Shown piece after piece: positions 52,925-62,731 of a stretch of 64,000 nt of DNA. Where the stretch lies: NCBI RefSeq assembly GCF_025263565.1, contig NZ_CP079865.1:3286001-3350000 (forward strand). Reading direction: 5' to 3'. The position numbers and the translations under genes are program-made. The notes below the pieces were generated by a model. That model saw only the letters and a program-made list of their open reading frames with translations, did not search any database and was not told where the DNA came from. Each line of letters starts with the position of its first letter. The stretch's first letter is position 1. The DNA comes from Mycobacterium sp. SMC-8. GTDB taxonomy: Bacteria; Actinomycetota; Actinomycetes; Mycobacteriales; Mycobacteriaceae.

Positions 52925-54118
52925 ATGTCGGTGAATTCACGCCCCAGACGGCCGCTGCTCGGCCTGGCCACCGTGCTGGCTGTGGCCGCGGTGATCGCGG
53001 TCGCGGTGGGCCTGTTCCGCGGCAGCTTCCTCAGCACGGTCCCCGTGACCGTGCTGTCGGAGCGGGCCGGCCTGGTGATGGGCACGGACGCCAAGGTGAA
53101 ACTGCATGGGGCGCAGGTGGGTTCAGTGCAGTCCATCGAAGCGCTGCCTGACGGCCGGGCGGCGATCCACCTGGCGATGGACCCGTCGTACATGGACATC
53201 ATCCCGTCCGATGTTCGGGTGGACATCGCCTCGTCGACGGTGTTCGGCTCCAAATACGTCGAACTGGTGCCGCCGGCCGATCCCTCGGTGCAGCCGCTGC
53301 GGGCCGGACAGGTCCTGGACGCCGAGCACGTCACCGTGGAGATCAACACGGTGTTCGAACAGTTGTCCTCGGTGCTGGCCAAGATCGAGCCTGCCGAACT
53401 GAATCAGACGCTCGGCGCACTGGCCACCGCGTTGAGCGGGCGCGGCGAACAGATCGGCCAGACGATGTCCGACTTCGAAGCGTTCCTGGCCAAGATCGAA
53501 CCGAGCCTGCCCGCCATGGAACATGAGCTCGCGGTGGCGCCCGTGGTCATCGGCACCTACGCCGACGTCGCGCAGGAACTTCTCGACACCGTCGCTGCCG
53601 CGACCACCATCGGTCGAACCATCGTCGAGGAACAGGACAACCTGGACACGCTGCTGGTCAGTGTGATCGGACTGTCCGACATCGGCCAGGACGTGGTAGG
53701 AGGCAACCGGGAAGCGATCAGCACCGTGATGGAACTGCTGGTCCCCACCACCGACCTGCTGAACGAATACCACCAGGCGCTCAACTGTGGTCTGGGCGGG
53801 GCGGCGCAGCTGGCCAAGGCGCCCGGCACGCCGGTACCCGGCGGCCTGCTGCTGCAGACCATCGTGTTGGGGCAGGAGCGCTACCGCTATCCGCAGAACC
53901 TGCCCAAGGTGGCCGCCAAGGGTGGTCCGCAGTGCACGGATCTGCCCAAGGTGGGCTTTCAGAAACGGCCACCGTTCGTGATCACCGATGTCAACGCCAA
54001 CCCCGCGCAATACGGAAACCAGGGCATCGTGCTGAATTCCGACGGCCTCAAGCAGCTTCTGTTCGGTCCGATCGACGGGCCGCCCCGCAACAGCGGACAG
54101 ATCGGACAACCAGGATGA
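52925..54118 (+). CDS. MceA-family protein (cluster 2)
   Basis: 397 residues. N-terminal anchor LLGLATVLAVAAVIAVAVGLF, then the Mce domain (TVPVTVLSERAGLVMGTDAKVKLHGAQVGSVQSIE, about 38-115) and a helical Mce4_CUP1-like domain, then LVPTTDLLNEYHQALNCGLGG and YRYPQNLPKVAAKGGPQC. MceA leads the six-protein tunnel. Intact, unlike its cluster 1 counterpart. Its stop overlaps the mceB start (ATGA). Confidence 0.94.
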   Translation: MSVNSRPRRPLLGLATVLAVAAVIAVAVGLFRGSFLSTVPVTVLSERAGLVMGTDAKVKLHGAQVGSVQSIEALPDGRAAIHLAMDPSYMDIIPSDVRVDIASSTVFGSKYVELVPPADPSVQPLRAGQVLDAEHVTVEINTVFEQLSSVLAKIEPAELNQTLGALATALSGRGEQIGQTMSDFEAFLAKIEPSLPAMEHELAVAPVVIGTYADVAQELLDTVAAATTIGRTIVEEQDNLDTLLVSVIGLSDIGQDVVGGNREAISTVMELLVPTTDLLNEYHQALNCGLGGAAQLAKAPGTPVPGGLLLQTIVLGQERYRYPQNLPKVAAKGGPQCTDLPKVGFQKRPPFVITDVNANPAQYGNQGIVLNSDGLKQLLFGPIDGPPRNSGQIGQPG

Positions 54119-55146
54119 CGGACGTGGGCAGGGCCGCGACGAAATTCGCGGCGTTCGGAATGACTATGGTGCTCCTGACCGTCGGACTGTTCGTGATATT
54201 CGGTGAGTACCGGTCAGGATCGGCCAACAAGTACTCGGCGGTCCTCGTCGACTCCTCCAGCCTGGAACGCGGAGATTCGGTGCGGGCAGCCGGAATCCGC
54301 GTCGGCACGGTCAACGCCGTCACGTTGCAGGGCGACGGCTCCGTCGTCGTCGATTTCGACGCCGACGACAACGTCAGGCTCACCGAAAGCACGAAGATCG
54401 CGGTGCGGTATCTGAACCTCGTCGGTGATCGCTACCTGGAACTCCTCGACGAACCCGGCTCGGCGAAGATCCAGCCGCCGGGCTCCCGCATCGGCGTGGA
54501 GCGCACCGAGCCGGCACTGAATCTCGATCTGCTGCTGGGCGGCCTCAAACCGGTCATCCAGGGGCTGAACCCCGACGACGTCAACACCCTGACCAGCTCC
54601 CTGATCCAGATCCTGCAAGGCCAGGGCGGCAACCTGGAATCGCTGTTCAGCAGGACGGCGTCGTTCACCAACGCGCTGGCCGACAATGGGCAGACCGTCG
54701 AACGGCTCATCGACACGCTCAACGACACCATCACCACCGTCGCCGCCGACGGCGAGAACTTCTCCGCGGCCGTCGATCGGCTCGAGCAGCTGGCCACAGG
54801 TCTGGCCCAGGATCGTGACCCGATCGGTGACGCCATCACCGCGCTGGACACCGGTACCGCGTCGCTGGCGGGGCTGCTGACCGAGGCCAGGCCACCGCTG
54901 GCCGGAACAGTCGACGAGTTGAACCGCCTCGCGCCCTTGCTGTCGAACGAAACCGATATGGCCCGACTGGATCTCGCATTGCAGAAAACCCCGCAGAACT
55001 ACCGCAAGCTGGTGCGGCTCGGCTCCTACGGGAGCTGGCTGAACCTCTACATCTGCGGCGTCTCGATCCGGGTCACCGACCTGCAGGGGCGAACCGCGCA
55101 CTTCCCGTGGGTCATCCAGAACACCGGAAGGTGCGGTGAGCCCTGA
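54115..55146 (+). CDS. MceB-family protein (cluster 2)
   Basis: 343 residues from ATG 54115. Anchor FAAFGMTMVLLTVGLFVIFG, Mce domain (YSAVLVDSSSLERGDSVRAAGIRVGTVNAV), RYLNLVGDRYLELL, helical region and the C-terminal YICGVSIRVTDLQGRTAHFPW. Very similar to cluster 1 MceB, showing that the clusters are paralogous. TGATG overlap with mceC. Confidence 0.94.
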   Translation: MTDVGRAATKFAAFGMTMVLLTVGLFVIFGEYRSGSANKYSAVLVDSSSLERGDSVRAAGIRVGTVNAVTLQGDGSVVVDFDADDNVRLTESTKIAVRYLNLVGDRYLELLDEPGSAKIQPPGSRIGVERTEPALNLDLLLGGLKPVIQGLNPDDVNTLTSSLIQILQGQGGNLESLFSRTASFTNALADNGQTVERLIDTLNDTITTVAADGENFSAAVDRLEQLATGLAQDRDPIGDAITALDTGTASLAGLLTEARPPLAGTVDELNRLAPLLSNETDMARLDLALQKTPQNYRKLVRLGSYGSWLNLYICGVSIRVTDLQGRTAHFPWVIQNTGRCGEP

Positions 55147-56228
55147 TGCAGAAGTACCGCGGATCCTCCTTGGTCCGAGCCGGTTTCCTCGGCGCCGTCC
55201 TGATCGCCCTGGTGATCGTGGTCGGCCTGCAGCCCCAGCAACTGTGGGCGATGGCCACCTCGGTGCGCTACCAGGCGGTCTTCGCCGAGGCCGGCGGGCT
55301 GACGGCCGGCAATCAGGTGAAGGTGTCGGGAGTGACCGTGGGCTCCGTCTCCGATGTCGAACTCTCCCGCGGCACAGCCCTGGTCACCTTCTCGGTCGAG
55401 AGCGCGGTGCGCGTGGGCGGCGACACCACCGCCACCGTCGGTATCTCGACAGTGCTGGGCGAACGGGTGCTGGTGCTCACACCGGCCGGCAGCGAGAGCC
55501 TCGGCTCGATGGGGATCATCCCGCTGACCCGAACCGGTTCGCCCTACTCGCTGACCGACGCGGTGGGGGAGTTCACATCGAACACCGAGGCCACCGACAC
55601 GGCCGCGATCAACCAGTCACTGGATACGTTGTCCGACACCATCGAACGCATCGCCCCGCAGCTTTCGCCCACCTTCGACGGGGTGTCCCGGCTGTCGCGA
55701 TCGCTGAACAGCCGCAACGAATCGCTGTCCGCGCTGCTGGACGCCGCCGCCGACGTCACCGAGGTCCTCTCCGAACGCAGCGTGCAGGTCAACACGCTGC
55801 TGCTCAACGCCAACGATCTGCTCGCCGTCCTGCAGGAACGCCGGTACGCGATCGTCAACCTCCTGTCCAGCACCACCGCGGTGGCGCAACAGCTGTCCGG
55901 GATGGTCGCCGACAACGAGCAGGAACTGGCGCCGACATTGGAGAAGCTGAACACGGTCTCGGAGATGCTCGAGCGCAACCGGGACAACATCACGGCGTCC
56001 CTGAAAGGTCTCGCCAAATACCAGGTCACCCAGGGCGAGGCCGTGAACAACGGCTTCTTCTACAACGGGTTCGCGTCGAATCTGTTGCCCGGCCTGGCGA
56101 TCCAGCCGTTCCTGGACTACGCACTGGGCTTCCGCCGGGGCGTGAACGCCGGTCAGCCGCCGGACAGCGCCGGGCCGCGAGCCGAGTTCCCTTGGCCCTA
56201 CAACGGCATCCCCGGAGGGTCGCGATGA
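55146..56228 (+). CDS. MceC-family protein (cluster 2)
   Basis: 360 residues from ATG 55146. Anchor AGFLGAVLIALVIVVGLQP, Mce domain (AVFAEAGGLTAGNQVKVSGVTVGSVSDV), a long helical part with LLNANDLLAVLQERRYAIVNLL, and the end YQVTQGEAVNNGFFYNGF plus LDYALGFRRG. A longer open frame across this gene in another phase is spurious. Overlaps mceD by 4 bp. Confidence 0.94.
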   Translation: MQKYRGSSLVRAGFLGAVLIALVIVVGLQPQQLWAMATSVRYQAVFAEAGGLTAGNQVKVSGVTVGSVSDVELSRGTALVTFSVESAVRVGGDTTATVGISTVLGERVLVLTPAGSESLGSMGIIPLTRTGSPYSLTDAVGEFTSNTEATDTAAINQSLDTLSDTIERIAPQLSPTFDGVSRLSRSLNSRNESLSALLDAAADVTEVLSERSVQVNTLLLNANDLLAVLQERRYAIVNLLSSTTAVAQQLSGMVADNEQELAPTLEKLNTVSEMLERNRDNITASLKGLAKYQVTQGEAVNNGFFYNGFASNLLPGLAIQPFLDYALGFRRGVNAGQPPDSAGPRAEFPWPYNGIPGGSR

Positions 56229-57691
56229 GCGCACCAGGCAAGCAGAGCGCGTGGGTGCGGGCGGTGCTGCTGGCAGCACTGGCCGTGCTCGCTGTGGCGG
56301 GCGCCGGGGTGATCATCTACCAGCACTTCTTCAGCCCCTACACGGTGGTCGCGTACTTCCGTTCAGCCACAGCAATTTACGCGGGCGACGAGGTCAGGGT
56401 GGCCGGGGTGCGAGTGGGCACCATCGCATCCGTGGAGCCGCAGGGCACCCGCGCCAAGATGATGTTGGCCATCGACCGCGACGTGCCGATCCCCGCAGAC
56501 GCCGAGGCCATCATCGTGGCCCCCAACCTGGTGTCCGCCCGTTACGTCCAGCTGACCCCGGCGTGGGGTGCGACACCGGAGACCAGTGGGCCGACGCTGC
56601 CCGACGGCGCCGAAATCAGTCAGGACCGCACGGCGGTCCCGGTGGAGTGGGACGAGATCAAGGAGCAACTGACCCGTCTGGCGACCGAACTCGGTCCGCG
56701 CAGCGGAGTCTCGCAGACCTCACTGGGACGGTTCATCGACACCACCGCGGACGCCATGGCCGGCAACGGCGACAAATTGCGCGAGACCATCGCCCAGCTC
56801 TCGGGGGTGGGGCGCATCCTGGGTGAGGGCAGCGGCGACATCGTCGAGGTCATCACGCACCTTCAGACGTTCGTCACCGCACTGCGCGACAGCAACGTTC
56901 AGATCGTGCAGTTCCAGGACCGCTTGGCCGACGTCAGCGGCGTGGTCGACGGCAGCCGTTCCGAACTGGACTCCGCGATCACCACACTGTCCGAAGCCGT
57001 CGGCGAGGTCCGGCGGTTCGTCGAGGGTTCGAGGAACCAGACCGCAGAACAGGTGCAGCGCCTCGCCGCGGTGACTCAAGTGCTGGCCGACGACAGCATG
57101 GTGCTCAAAAACATCCTGCACGCGGCCCCGAACGCGCTCGTCAACGGTTACAACATCTACAACCCCGACACCGGAGGACCCCGAGGCTCGTTCGCGATGA
57201 ACAACTTCGCCAACCCGGTCACGATGATCTGCTCGGCGATCGCCGCGGTGGAGAACGTCACCGCCGAGGAGTCCGGCAAGGCGTGCGCGCAGTACCTCGG
57301 ACCCGCGTTGCGGTTGATGAACTTCAACTACCTTCCGCTGCCGTTCAACGCATATCTCGGTCCCGCGCCGCAGAACGTGATCTACTCCGAACCCGGTCTG
57401 GCGCCCGGTGGCGGCAGGACCGCGCCTGCGCCGGCCGACGTGCCGCCCGCCGTGTCCGCCTATACCGGCGCCGGTGATGTTCCCCCGCCACCGGGGTGGA
57501 CGGATCCATCGCATCCGCCGGGCGCCTTTGCTCCGCACGGATTGCCCGCCAACCCGTCGCCGGCGCTGTACCCCGGCGCGCCCATCCCGCCCGGCGTACC
57601 CGGTCCGGCGTCCGCGCCGTCGGGCCCGACCAACATCGCCGACATGCTGCTGCCCGCGGAGGCCGCGCCACCGACAGAAGGGAACCCGTGA
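56225..57691 (+). CDS. MceD-family protein (cluster 2)
   Basis: 488 residues from ATG 56225. Anchor AVLLAALAVLAVAGAGVIIY, Mce domain (VVAYFRSATAIYAGDEVRVAGVRVGTIASVE), helical domain (VQIVQFQDRLADVSGVVDGSRSELDS) and a proline-rich C-terminal 110 residues with many PPG/PAP repeats. The proline-rich tail is typical of MceD and may span the cell-wall layer. One-base overlap with mceE. Confidence 0.94.
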   Translation: MSAPGKQSAWVRAVLLAALAVLAVAGAGVIIYQHFFSPYTVVAYFRSATAIYAGDEVRVAGVRVGTIASVEPQGTRAKMMLAIDRDVPIPADAEAIIVAPNLVSARYVQLTPAWGATPETSGPTLPDGAEISQDRTAVPVEWDEIKEQLTRLATELGPRSGVSQTSLGRFIDTTADAMAGNGDKLRETIAQLSGVGRILGEGSGDIVEVITHLQTFVTALRDSNVQIVQFQDRLADVSGVVDGSRSELDSAITTLSEAVGEVRRFVEGSRNQTAEQVQRLAAVTQVLADDSMVLKNILHAAPNALVNGYNIYNPDTGGPRGSFAMNNFANPVTMICSAIAAVENVTAEESGKACAQYLGPALRLMNFNYLPLPFNAYLGPAPQNVIYSEPGLAPGGGRTAPAPADVPPAVSAYTGAGDVPPPPGWTDPSHPPGAFAPHGLPANPSPALYPGAPIPPGVPGPASAPSGPTNIADMLLPAEAAPPTEGNP

Positions 57692-58890
57692 TGGCACGTC
57701 GTTCCGGCCGGCAGGCGCGTCGATGGGCGGCGACGGCATGCTGCGTGGCCCTGGCCGCGACAGGATGCTCCTTTGACGGGCTGAACTCCCTTCCGTTGCC
57801 GGGCACCGTCGGCACCGGCCCGGACGCGGTCGTCTACCGCGTCACGCTCGAAAATGTCGGCACGCTGGAGTCCAATTCACCGGTCATGCTGAACGACGTC
57901 GTCGTCGGCGCGGTGCGCACGATGACGTTCACCGACTGGCACGCCGAGATCGACGTGTCGGTGAAGCCCGACGTGGTGGTGCCTGCCAACGCGGTCGCCA
58001 CCGTCGGGCAGACCAGTCTGCTCGGATCGATGCACGTGGCTCTCGATCCTCCCGTCGGGGAGGAGCCGACCGGCCGGCTGCGGCCGGGCGCCGACATCCC
58101 GCTGAACAGAACCTCCACGTATCCGTCGACCGAGCAGACGTTGTCGGCGCTGTCGGTGGTTGTCAACGGCGGTGGGCTCACCCAGATCGGTGACATCATC
58201 GGCAACTTCAGCGCCGCGCTCGACGGACGCCAGGAACAGATCCGTAACCTGCTCACCCGGATGAACGACGTGATCGGCATCCTGGACAACCAGCGCGACA
58301 GCATCAACGCCACGATCGCGGCGCTGCACCGGCTGGCCGACACGTTCGCCGGCCAGCGGGAGGTGCTGACCGCGGCGCTGAAACGGATCCCGGAAGCTCT
58401 CGACGTCCTCAACCGGCAACAGCCCCGCATCGTGACCGCGATGCGCAAACTCGGCGACTTCAGCAGAACCGCAACACATTTGATCGACGAAACCCAGGAC
58501 GACATCGTGCGCAATCTGCGCAATCTCGAGCCGGCGGTACGGGCTCTCGCCGACGTCGGTCCCGATCTGGCGACGGCGCTGTCGTTCCTGCCGACCTACC
58601 CGTACACACAGGAGTTCATCGACCGGGGCATCCGGGGCGACTACATGAATCAGTTCATCGTGTTCGATTTCACGATCCCCCGCTTGAAGAGCGGCATCTT
58701 CCTCGGTACCCGCTGGGGCGAGCCCGGCGCCTCCCTGGTACCCGCACCCGGCGATCCGTGGTACTCGTCGTACACACTCGACCCGCTCCAGGCGCCGATC
58801 ACCCCGGTTCCGGCGGAGGTGGCGACAATGCCACCACTGATCGATCCGCCGCCCCCGGCGAGCGGGCAACCTGCCGAAGGCGGCAACTGA
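57691..58890 (+). CDS. MceE-family lipoprotein (cluster 2)
   Basis: 399 residues. Signal sequence ending in the lipobox LAATGC (Cys near residue 26), then FDGLNSLPLPGTVGTGPDAVVYRVTLENVGTL as the start of the Mce domain, NAVATVGQTSLLGSMH, and a helical domain. MceE is the lipid-anchored member of the tunnel. Intact frame, which helped to locate the two frameshifts in cluster 1 mceE. TGATG overlap with mceF. Confidence 0.94.
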   Translation: MARRSGRQARRWAATACCVALAATGCSFDGLNSLPLPGTVGTGPDAVVYRVTLENVGTLESNSPVMLNDVVVGAVRTMTFTDWHAEIDVSVKPDVVVPANAVATVGQTSLLGSMHVALDPPVGEEPTGRLRPGADIPLNRTSTYPSTEQTLSALSVVVNGGGLTQIGDIIGNFSAALDGRQEQIRNLLTRMNDVIGILDNQRDSINATIAALHRLADTFAGQREVLTAALKRIPEALDVLNRQQPRIVTAMRKLGDFSRTATHLIDETQDDIVRNLRNLEPAVRALADVGPDLATALSFLPTYPYTQEFIDRGIRGDYMNQFIVFDFTIPRLKSGIFLGTRWGEPGASLVPAPGDPWYSSYTLDPLQAPITPVPAEVATMPPLIDPPPPASGQPAEGGN

Positions 58891-60413
58891 TGCTGACACG
58901 GTTCGTCCGCACCCAGTTGATCATCTTCTCCATCGCCTCCCTGGTGGGGCTGGGGGCGATGGTGTTCGTCTACCTACAGGCCCCGATGCTGCTCGGAATC
59001 GGCCGCATCGCGGTGACCCTGCACCTTCCGGCCACCGGTGGCCTGTACGAGTTCTCCAACGTGACCTACCGCGGAATCGAGGTCGGCAAGGTCACCGCCA
59101 TCCGTCCGACCGGCGACGGTGCGACGGTCACCATGTCACTGAAGTCGGCACCGAAGATCCCCGCCGACCTGAAAGCCAACGTGCGCAGCGTATCCGCGGT
59201 CGGTGAGCAATACGTCGACCTGGAGCCGCGCACCGACGGCGGGCCGTATTTGGAGGACGGATCGGTGATCACCGCCGACCGTTCCTCGATTCCTCAGGCC
59301 GTCGGCCCGATGCTCGACCAGATGAGCGACCTCGTCGACAGCATCCCGACCGGCACGCTGAGCGGCCTACTCGACGAATCGTTCAAGGCGCTCAACGGAA
59401 CCGGTTACGAGCTCGGCGCGCTGTTCGACTCCTCGGCCCGACTGGCCGCCGACGCTAACGCCACCGGCGACCAGGTTCGCACCGTGATCGACGACAGTCG
59501 ACCGCTGCTCGACGGTCAGGCCGAAAAGGCCGACGCGATCACTACGTGGGCTCGCAGTCTGGCCGGGATCAGCAGGCAGATCGCCGACGACGACCCGCAG
59601 GTGCGCACCCTGCTGCGGACCGGGCCGGCAGCAGCCGACGAGGCCTCTCGGTTGCTCACGGAGGTGAAGCCGACTCTGCCTGTGCTGCTGGCCAATCTGA
59701 CCAGCGTCGGCCAGGTCGGCGTCGCCTATCATCCGTCGCTGGAACAACTGCTGGTGTTGTTGCCCCCGTATCTGGCCGCGACCCAGTCCTACGGTTCGTC
59801 GCTGAACAACCCGACCGGCATGGCGCTGTCGGAATTCAGTCTGACTCTGGGCGATCCACCCGCCTGCGCGGTGGGCTTCCTGCCGCCGTCGTCGCGGCGC
59901 TCGCCCGCCGATCTGTCCGATGTGGACACCCCGGACGGTCTCTACTGCAAGCTGCCGCAGGATTCACCGATCGGTGTGCGCGGCACGCGGAATTTCCCGT
60001 GCATGGAGCAGCCGGGCAAGCGGGCGCCGACCGTCGAGATCTGCGAGAGCGACAAACCGTTCGAGCCGTTGGCGATGCGCCAGCACGTGCTCGGCCCGTA
60101 CCCGATTGATCCCGCGTTGATCGCGCAGGGCGTCCCCCCGGATGACCGCGTCACCTTCAACGACCAGATCTTCGGACCGCTGGAGGGCACGCCGATGCCC
60201 GCCCCGGAGGCTCCAGCACCCGCGCCGGCCACCGGAGGTGCGTTGCCCGTAACGCCGAGCGGTTCCGTCGCACCCGACGACGGCCCGCCGGTCGCGGTTG
60301 CCACCTACAACCCCGAGACCGGACAGGTCGCCGCCCCGGACGGGCAGGTGTTCACGCAGTCGAATCTCGCTGCGAGCGCCCCGGACAGCTGGGAGGACCT
60401 GCTGCCCAGGTGA
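58890..60413 (+). CDS. MceF-family protein (cluster 2)
   Basis: 507 residues. Anchor IIFSIASLVGLGAMVFVYL, Mce domain (AVTLHLPATGGLYEFSNVTYRGIEVGKVTAI), SVSAVGEQYVDLEPRTDGGPYL, a helical part, a Cys-containing region (PACAVGFLPPSSRR...YCKLPQ) and a proline/alanine-rich end. Last of the eight-gene yrbE-mce operon. The cluster 1 homologue keeps only its first 148 residues. Confidence 0.94.
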   Translation: MLTRFVRTQLIIFSIASLVGLGAMVFVYLQAPMLLGIGRIAVTLHLPATGGLYEFSNVTYRGIEVGKVTAIRPTGDGATVTMSLKSAPKIPADLKANVRSVSAVGEQYVDLEPRTDGGPYLEDGSVITADRSSIPQAVGPMLDQMSDLVDSIPTGTLSGLLDESFKALNGTGYELGALFDSSARLAADANATGDQVRTVIDDSRPLLDGQAEKADAITTWARSLAGISRQIADDDPQVRTLLRTGPAAADEASRLLTEVKPTLPVLLANLTSVGQVGVAYHPSLEQLLVLLPPYLAATQSYGSSLNNPTGMALSEFSLTLGDPPACAVGFLPPSSRRSPADLSDVDTPDGLYCKLPQDSPIGVRGTRNFPCMEQPGKRAPTVEICESDKPFEPLAMRQHVLGPYPIDPALIAQGVPPDDRVTFNDQIFGPLEGTPMPAPEAPAPAPATGGALPVTPSGSVAPDDGPPVAVATYNPETGQVAAPDGQVFTQSNLAASAPDSWEDLLPR

Positions 60414-60504
60414 GTCGGGGGAGCCGGCTCTCATCAGCCGGTCGGGACTGCCCGTCCAGGGCGGTTTGACCGGCTGGACCGCACCGGCTGCTGCGGGAGG
60501 CGGC

Positions 60505-61020
60505 TCAGCCGACCTTGACCAGCTTGAACGGCATGTTGATGTAGACCGGCTTGTTCACCCCGCACGCGCCGCTCACACCGGTGGTGATGTCCTCGCCGAC
60601 AAGGGTGGTCGACGTCGGGTCGGCGATGGCACCTTCGGCGTTCATCGCCTTGAACCGGAACACCTGAAGGCCGGGAGCCGATGTGCCATCGGGACACGGG
60701 ATCCAGTTCTCCACGGTGTGCTTGACATACCAGACACCGCTCTTCTGGTATATCGGTGCGCTCCGACCCCATTCGCTGGCAACGGTCCCGGTGCACTCGC
60801 CGGGATAGCTGCACTGCGTGCGGACCGTCCAGGTGCTGCGCAGACTCGCCTGGTCGTAGAAGACCTCGTTCTTGCGCGCCCACTCACCGTTGGAGGTGGC
60901 GGTGTAGGTGCCGTTGAGTCCCCAGTCCGGGTTGTCGGCCGCGGCTGTCGGCGTACTCCCCGTGACGCCGCAGATCGCCACCGCCGCAACAGTGCTCACC
61001 ATCGTCGGTACTCGGATCAT
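60505..61020 (-). CDS. secreted protein of unknown function
   Basis: 171 residues from ATG 61020 with AGGAG upstream. Signal peptide MVSTVAAVAICGVTGSTPTAAA, cleavage near residue 29. The mature part WGLNGTYTATSNGEWARKNEVF...STWTVRTQCSYPGECTGTVAS has paired Cys (CSYPGEC, PCPDG, ACGVN) and the style of mycobacterial secreted proteins found beside mce operons. Convergent with mceF. Function unknown. Confidence 0.8.
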   Translation of the reverse strand: MIRVPTMVSTVAAVAICGVTGSTPTAAADNPDWGLNGTYTATSNGEWARKNEVFYDQASLRSTWTVRTQCSYPGECTGTVASEWGRSAPIYQKSGVWYVKHTVENWIPCPDGTSAPGLQVFRFKAMNAEGAIADPTSTTLVGEDITTGVSGACGVNKPVYINMPFKLVKVG

Positions 61021-61160
61021 GGCCTGCTCCTCACCGCGGCCGACGGGCGCGCGTCGGCGGCGCACGACGGTAACACCGGAAACCGGCCGGCCACGGCCGG
61101 GTGTCCGCTGAGCGGACTCTCCGCATCCGTCATCGCCGCGCCGCTGTCATCCTGTGAGAC

Positions 61161-61541
61161 GTGCGCAGGGGAATCGTCGGTGTTGTGGCAGTGCTGGCCG
61201 CCGGACTGCTGACCGCAGCACCGGCGGCGGCCCAACCGGTGCCCTGTGACAACCCGTCCTGTACGCCCGGAATCAGACCTGCCGTCGTCCTCGGGGCGTC
61301 GTGCGCGGACACCGCGCATTACGTGTTCGGCACCACCTCGTGGGGCCGGCTGGTGTTCTGCGGATCACCGCGTCGGTTCGAGCCGCGCTACTTCCGGTCA
61401 CCGTCGATGGCCGGTGTGAAGGAGTTCGACAGCAGCTGTGCCGGTTACGAGAACTGGGTGGCCCAGAGTCCCGACGGACTGTTCCTGAGTTGCCAGTCGA
61501 GAAACGGCGCTCCGAGGTGGAGCCGCGGCGATGACGGGTAG
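61161..61541 (+). CDS. small secreted protein of unknown function
   Basis: 126 residues from a GTG at 61161. Signal peptide IVGVVAVLAAGLLTAAPAAAQP, cleavage near residue 25. The mature region has six Cys (CDNPSC, SCAD, FCGS, SCAG, SCQS), suggesting disulfides in the cell envelope. It overlaps the next gene by 11 bp. It belongs to the accessory group downstream of the second mce operon. Confidence 0.75.
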   Translation: MRRGIVGVVAVLAAGLLTAAPAAAQPVPCDNPSCTPGIRPAVVLGASCADTAHYVFGTTSWGRLVFCGSPRRFEPRYFRSPSMAGVKEFDSSCAGYENWVAQSPDGLFLSCQSRNGAPRWSRGDDG

Positions 61542-61941
61542 GGTGCTGGCTATCGGTGCGGCCGTTCTCTGCGCGGCCGCGGCGGCGGTGCCGTCTGCGC
61601 AGGCCTACCCGCCGGGGCCACGGCAGGTCACCTACACGGTGACCACCGAACAACCGGTTACCGCCGACATCTACTACCGCGATGCGGATCCGCCGACGTG
61701 GGCCGACTACAGCCACAACCCGTACCGTTTCAGCCCGAGAGCACGCGTCGACATCGGTCCGCAGAAGCCGTGGGTGCTCACCGTGGCACTGGCCGATCCG
61801 GACCGGTGGGCGATGGTGTCGGCGACCAGCGGACCGCTTCCCGGAGAGCCGCTGTTCAGATGCGAACTGGCTGTGGACGGCGTCGTCGTCGCCACCGGCC
61901 ACGGGCCGTGCGGGGCGCTCTGCTCGGTCCGGCACTGGTAG
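61531..61941 (+). CDS. small secreted protein, MmpS-like style
   Basis: 136 residues from ATG 61531. Signal peptide LAIGAAVLCAAAAAVPSAQA, cleavage near residue 25. The mature part (VTYTVTTEQPVTADIYYRD, PWVLTVALADPDRWAMVSATSG, FRCELAVDGVVVATGHGPCGALC) resembles the beta-sandwich of MmpS-like secreted proteins. Overlaps the preceding gene. Function in lipid export/import accessory is only suggested by context. Confidence 0.7.
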   Translation: MTGRVLAIGAAVLCAAAAAVPSAQAYPPGPRQVTYTVTTEQPVTADIYYRDADPPTWADYSHNPYRFSPRARVDIGPQKPWVLTVALADPDRWAMVSATSGPLPGEPLFRCELAVDGVVVATGHGPCGALCSVRHW

Positions 61942-62058
61942 CCGACGGACGGCGGTGACGCCGCCCGCTGGGTGGGAAGGCGACCCCGGTGACGCGGCAC
62001 CGCGTCCTACGGTGCCGTCGTAGGTCGCCACCACGTCGGCGACGGAGGGATTGTGCAG

Positions 62059-62731
62059 ATGTCGAAGCCCGACGCACCACAACGGGTGAATCACGTCGAG
62101 GAATCGGAAAACCTCGGCGATCTGACCCCTGGGCAGGTGGCGCTGCTGATCGAGGAGGCCGAGGCGGAGGCGGTCGAGGCGGAGACCCACGCCGCAGCCG
62201 CGCGTGCTCGCATCTGCGGGCCACGGTCGACCGGCGCCGGTGATGGACGCGGACCGCGGTGGCGGGTGCCGGCCGGGGTGGTGGCGCTGCTGTGCTCGCT
62301 GGCGATGGCGGTGGCCAGCTGGCACATCGTGTCGGAGCACCGCAACCACGTCCGGGATCAGCAGAACCGCGCCGAGTTCGCCGCCGCGGCCAAACAGGTC
62401 GTCGTCACCCTGATGTCGATCGACTTCAATGATCCGCAGTCCGGAGTGCAGCGCATCATCGACAACTCCACGGAGCCGTTCCGCAGTGAATTCGAGAGCA
62501 GCGCCGATGATTTCGTCAAGCTGTCCGCCGACGCGAAGGTGACCACGAAGGCGACCGCGAACGCGGCGGCGGTGCAGTCGGCCACGGCGGACTCGGGTGC
62601 TGGTGGCTGCCACCTCCACGGTGACCAACGCCGACGGTGTCGCCGAGCCTCCGCGAAGCTGGCGGTTGACCGTGAACCTGCAGCGGGGCGGGGACAGGAT
62701 CAAGATGTCGAAAGTGGAGTTCCTCCAGTGA
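62059..62731 (+). pseudogene. Mce-associated membrane protein 1 (mas-like), frameshifted
   Basis: ATG 62059 with GGAGGG nine bases upstream (a GTG at 62053 is too close). An acidic N-terminus with EEAEAEAVEAE, a single membrane segment (VPAGVVALLCSLAMAVASW, about residues 70-88) and the extracytoplasmic domain of Mce-associated proteins (AAAAKQVVVTLMSIDFNDPQSGVQRI). At a GGG run (62595-62597) the frame shifts: removing one G gives ADSVLVAATSTVTNADGVAEPPRSW...KVEFLQ and TGA at 62729-62731. As it stands the reading goes on into the next gene. May be a sequencing error. Confidence 0.8.

Noticed and set aside
55136..57691. An 851-residue open frame on the plus strand
   Set aside because: The first part is mceC read in the wrong frame (arginine/glycine-rich); only the portion from 56225 is mceD.
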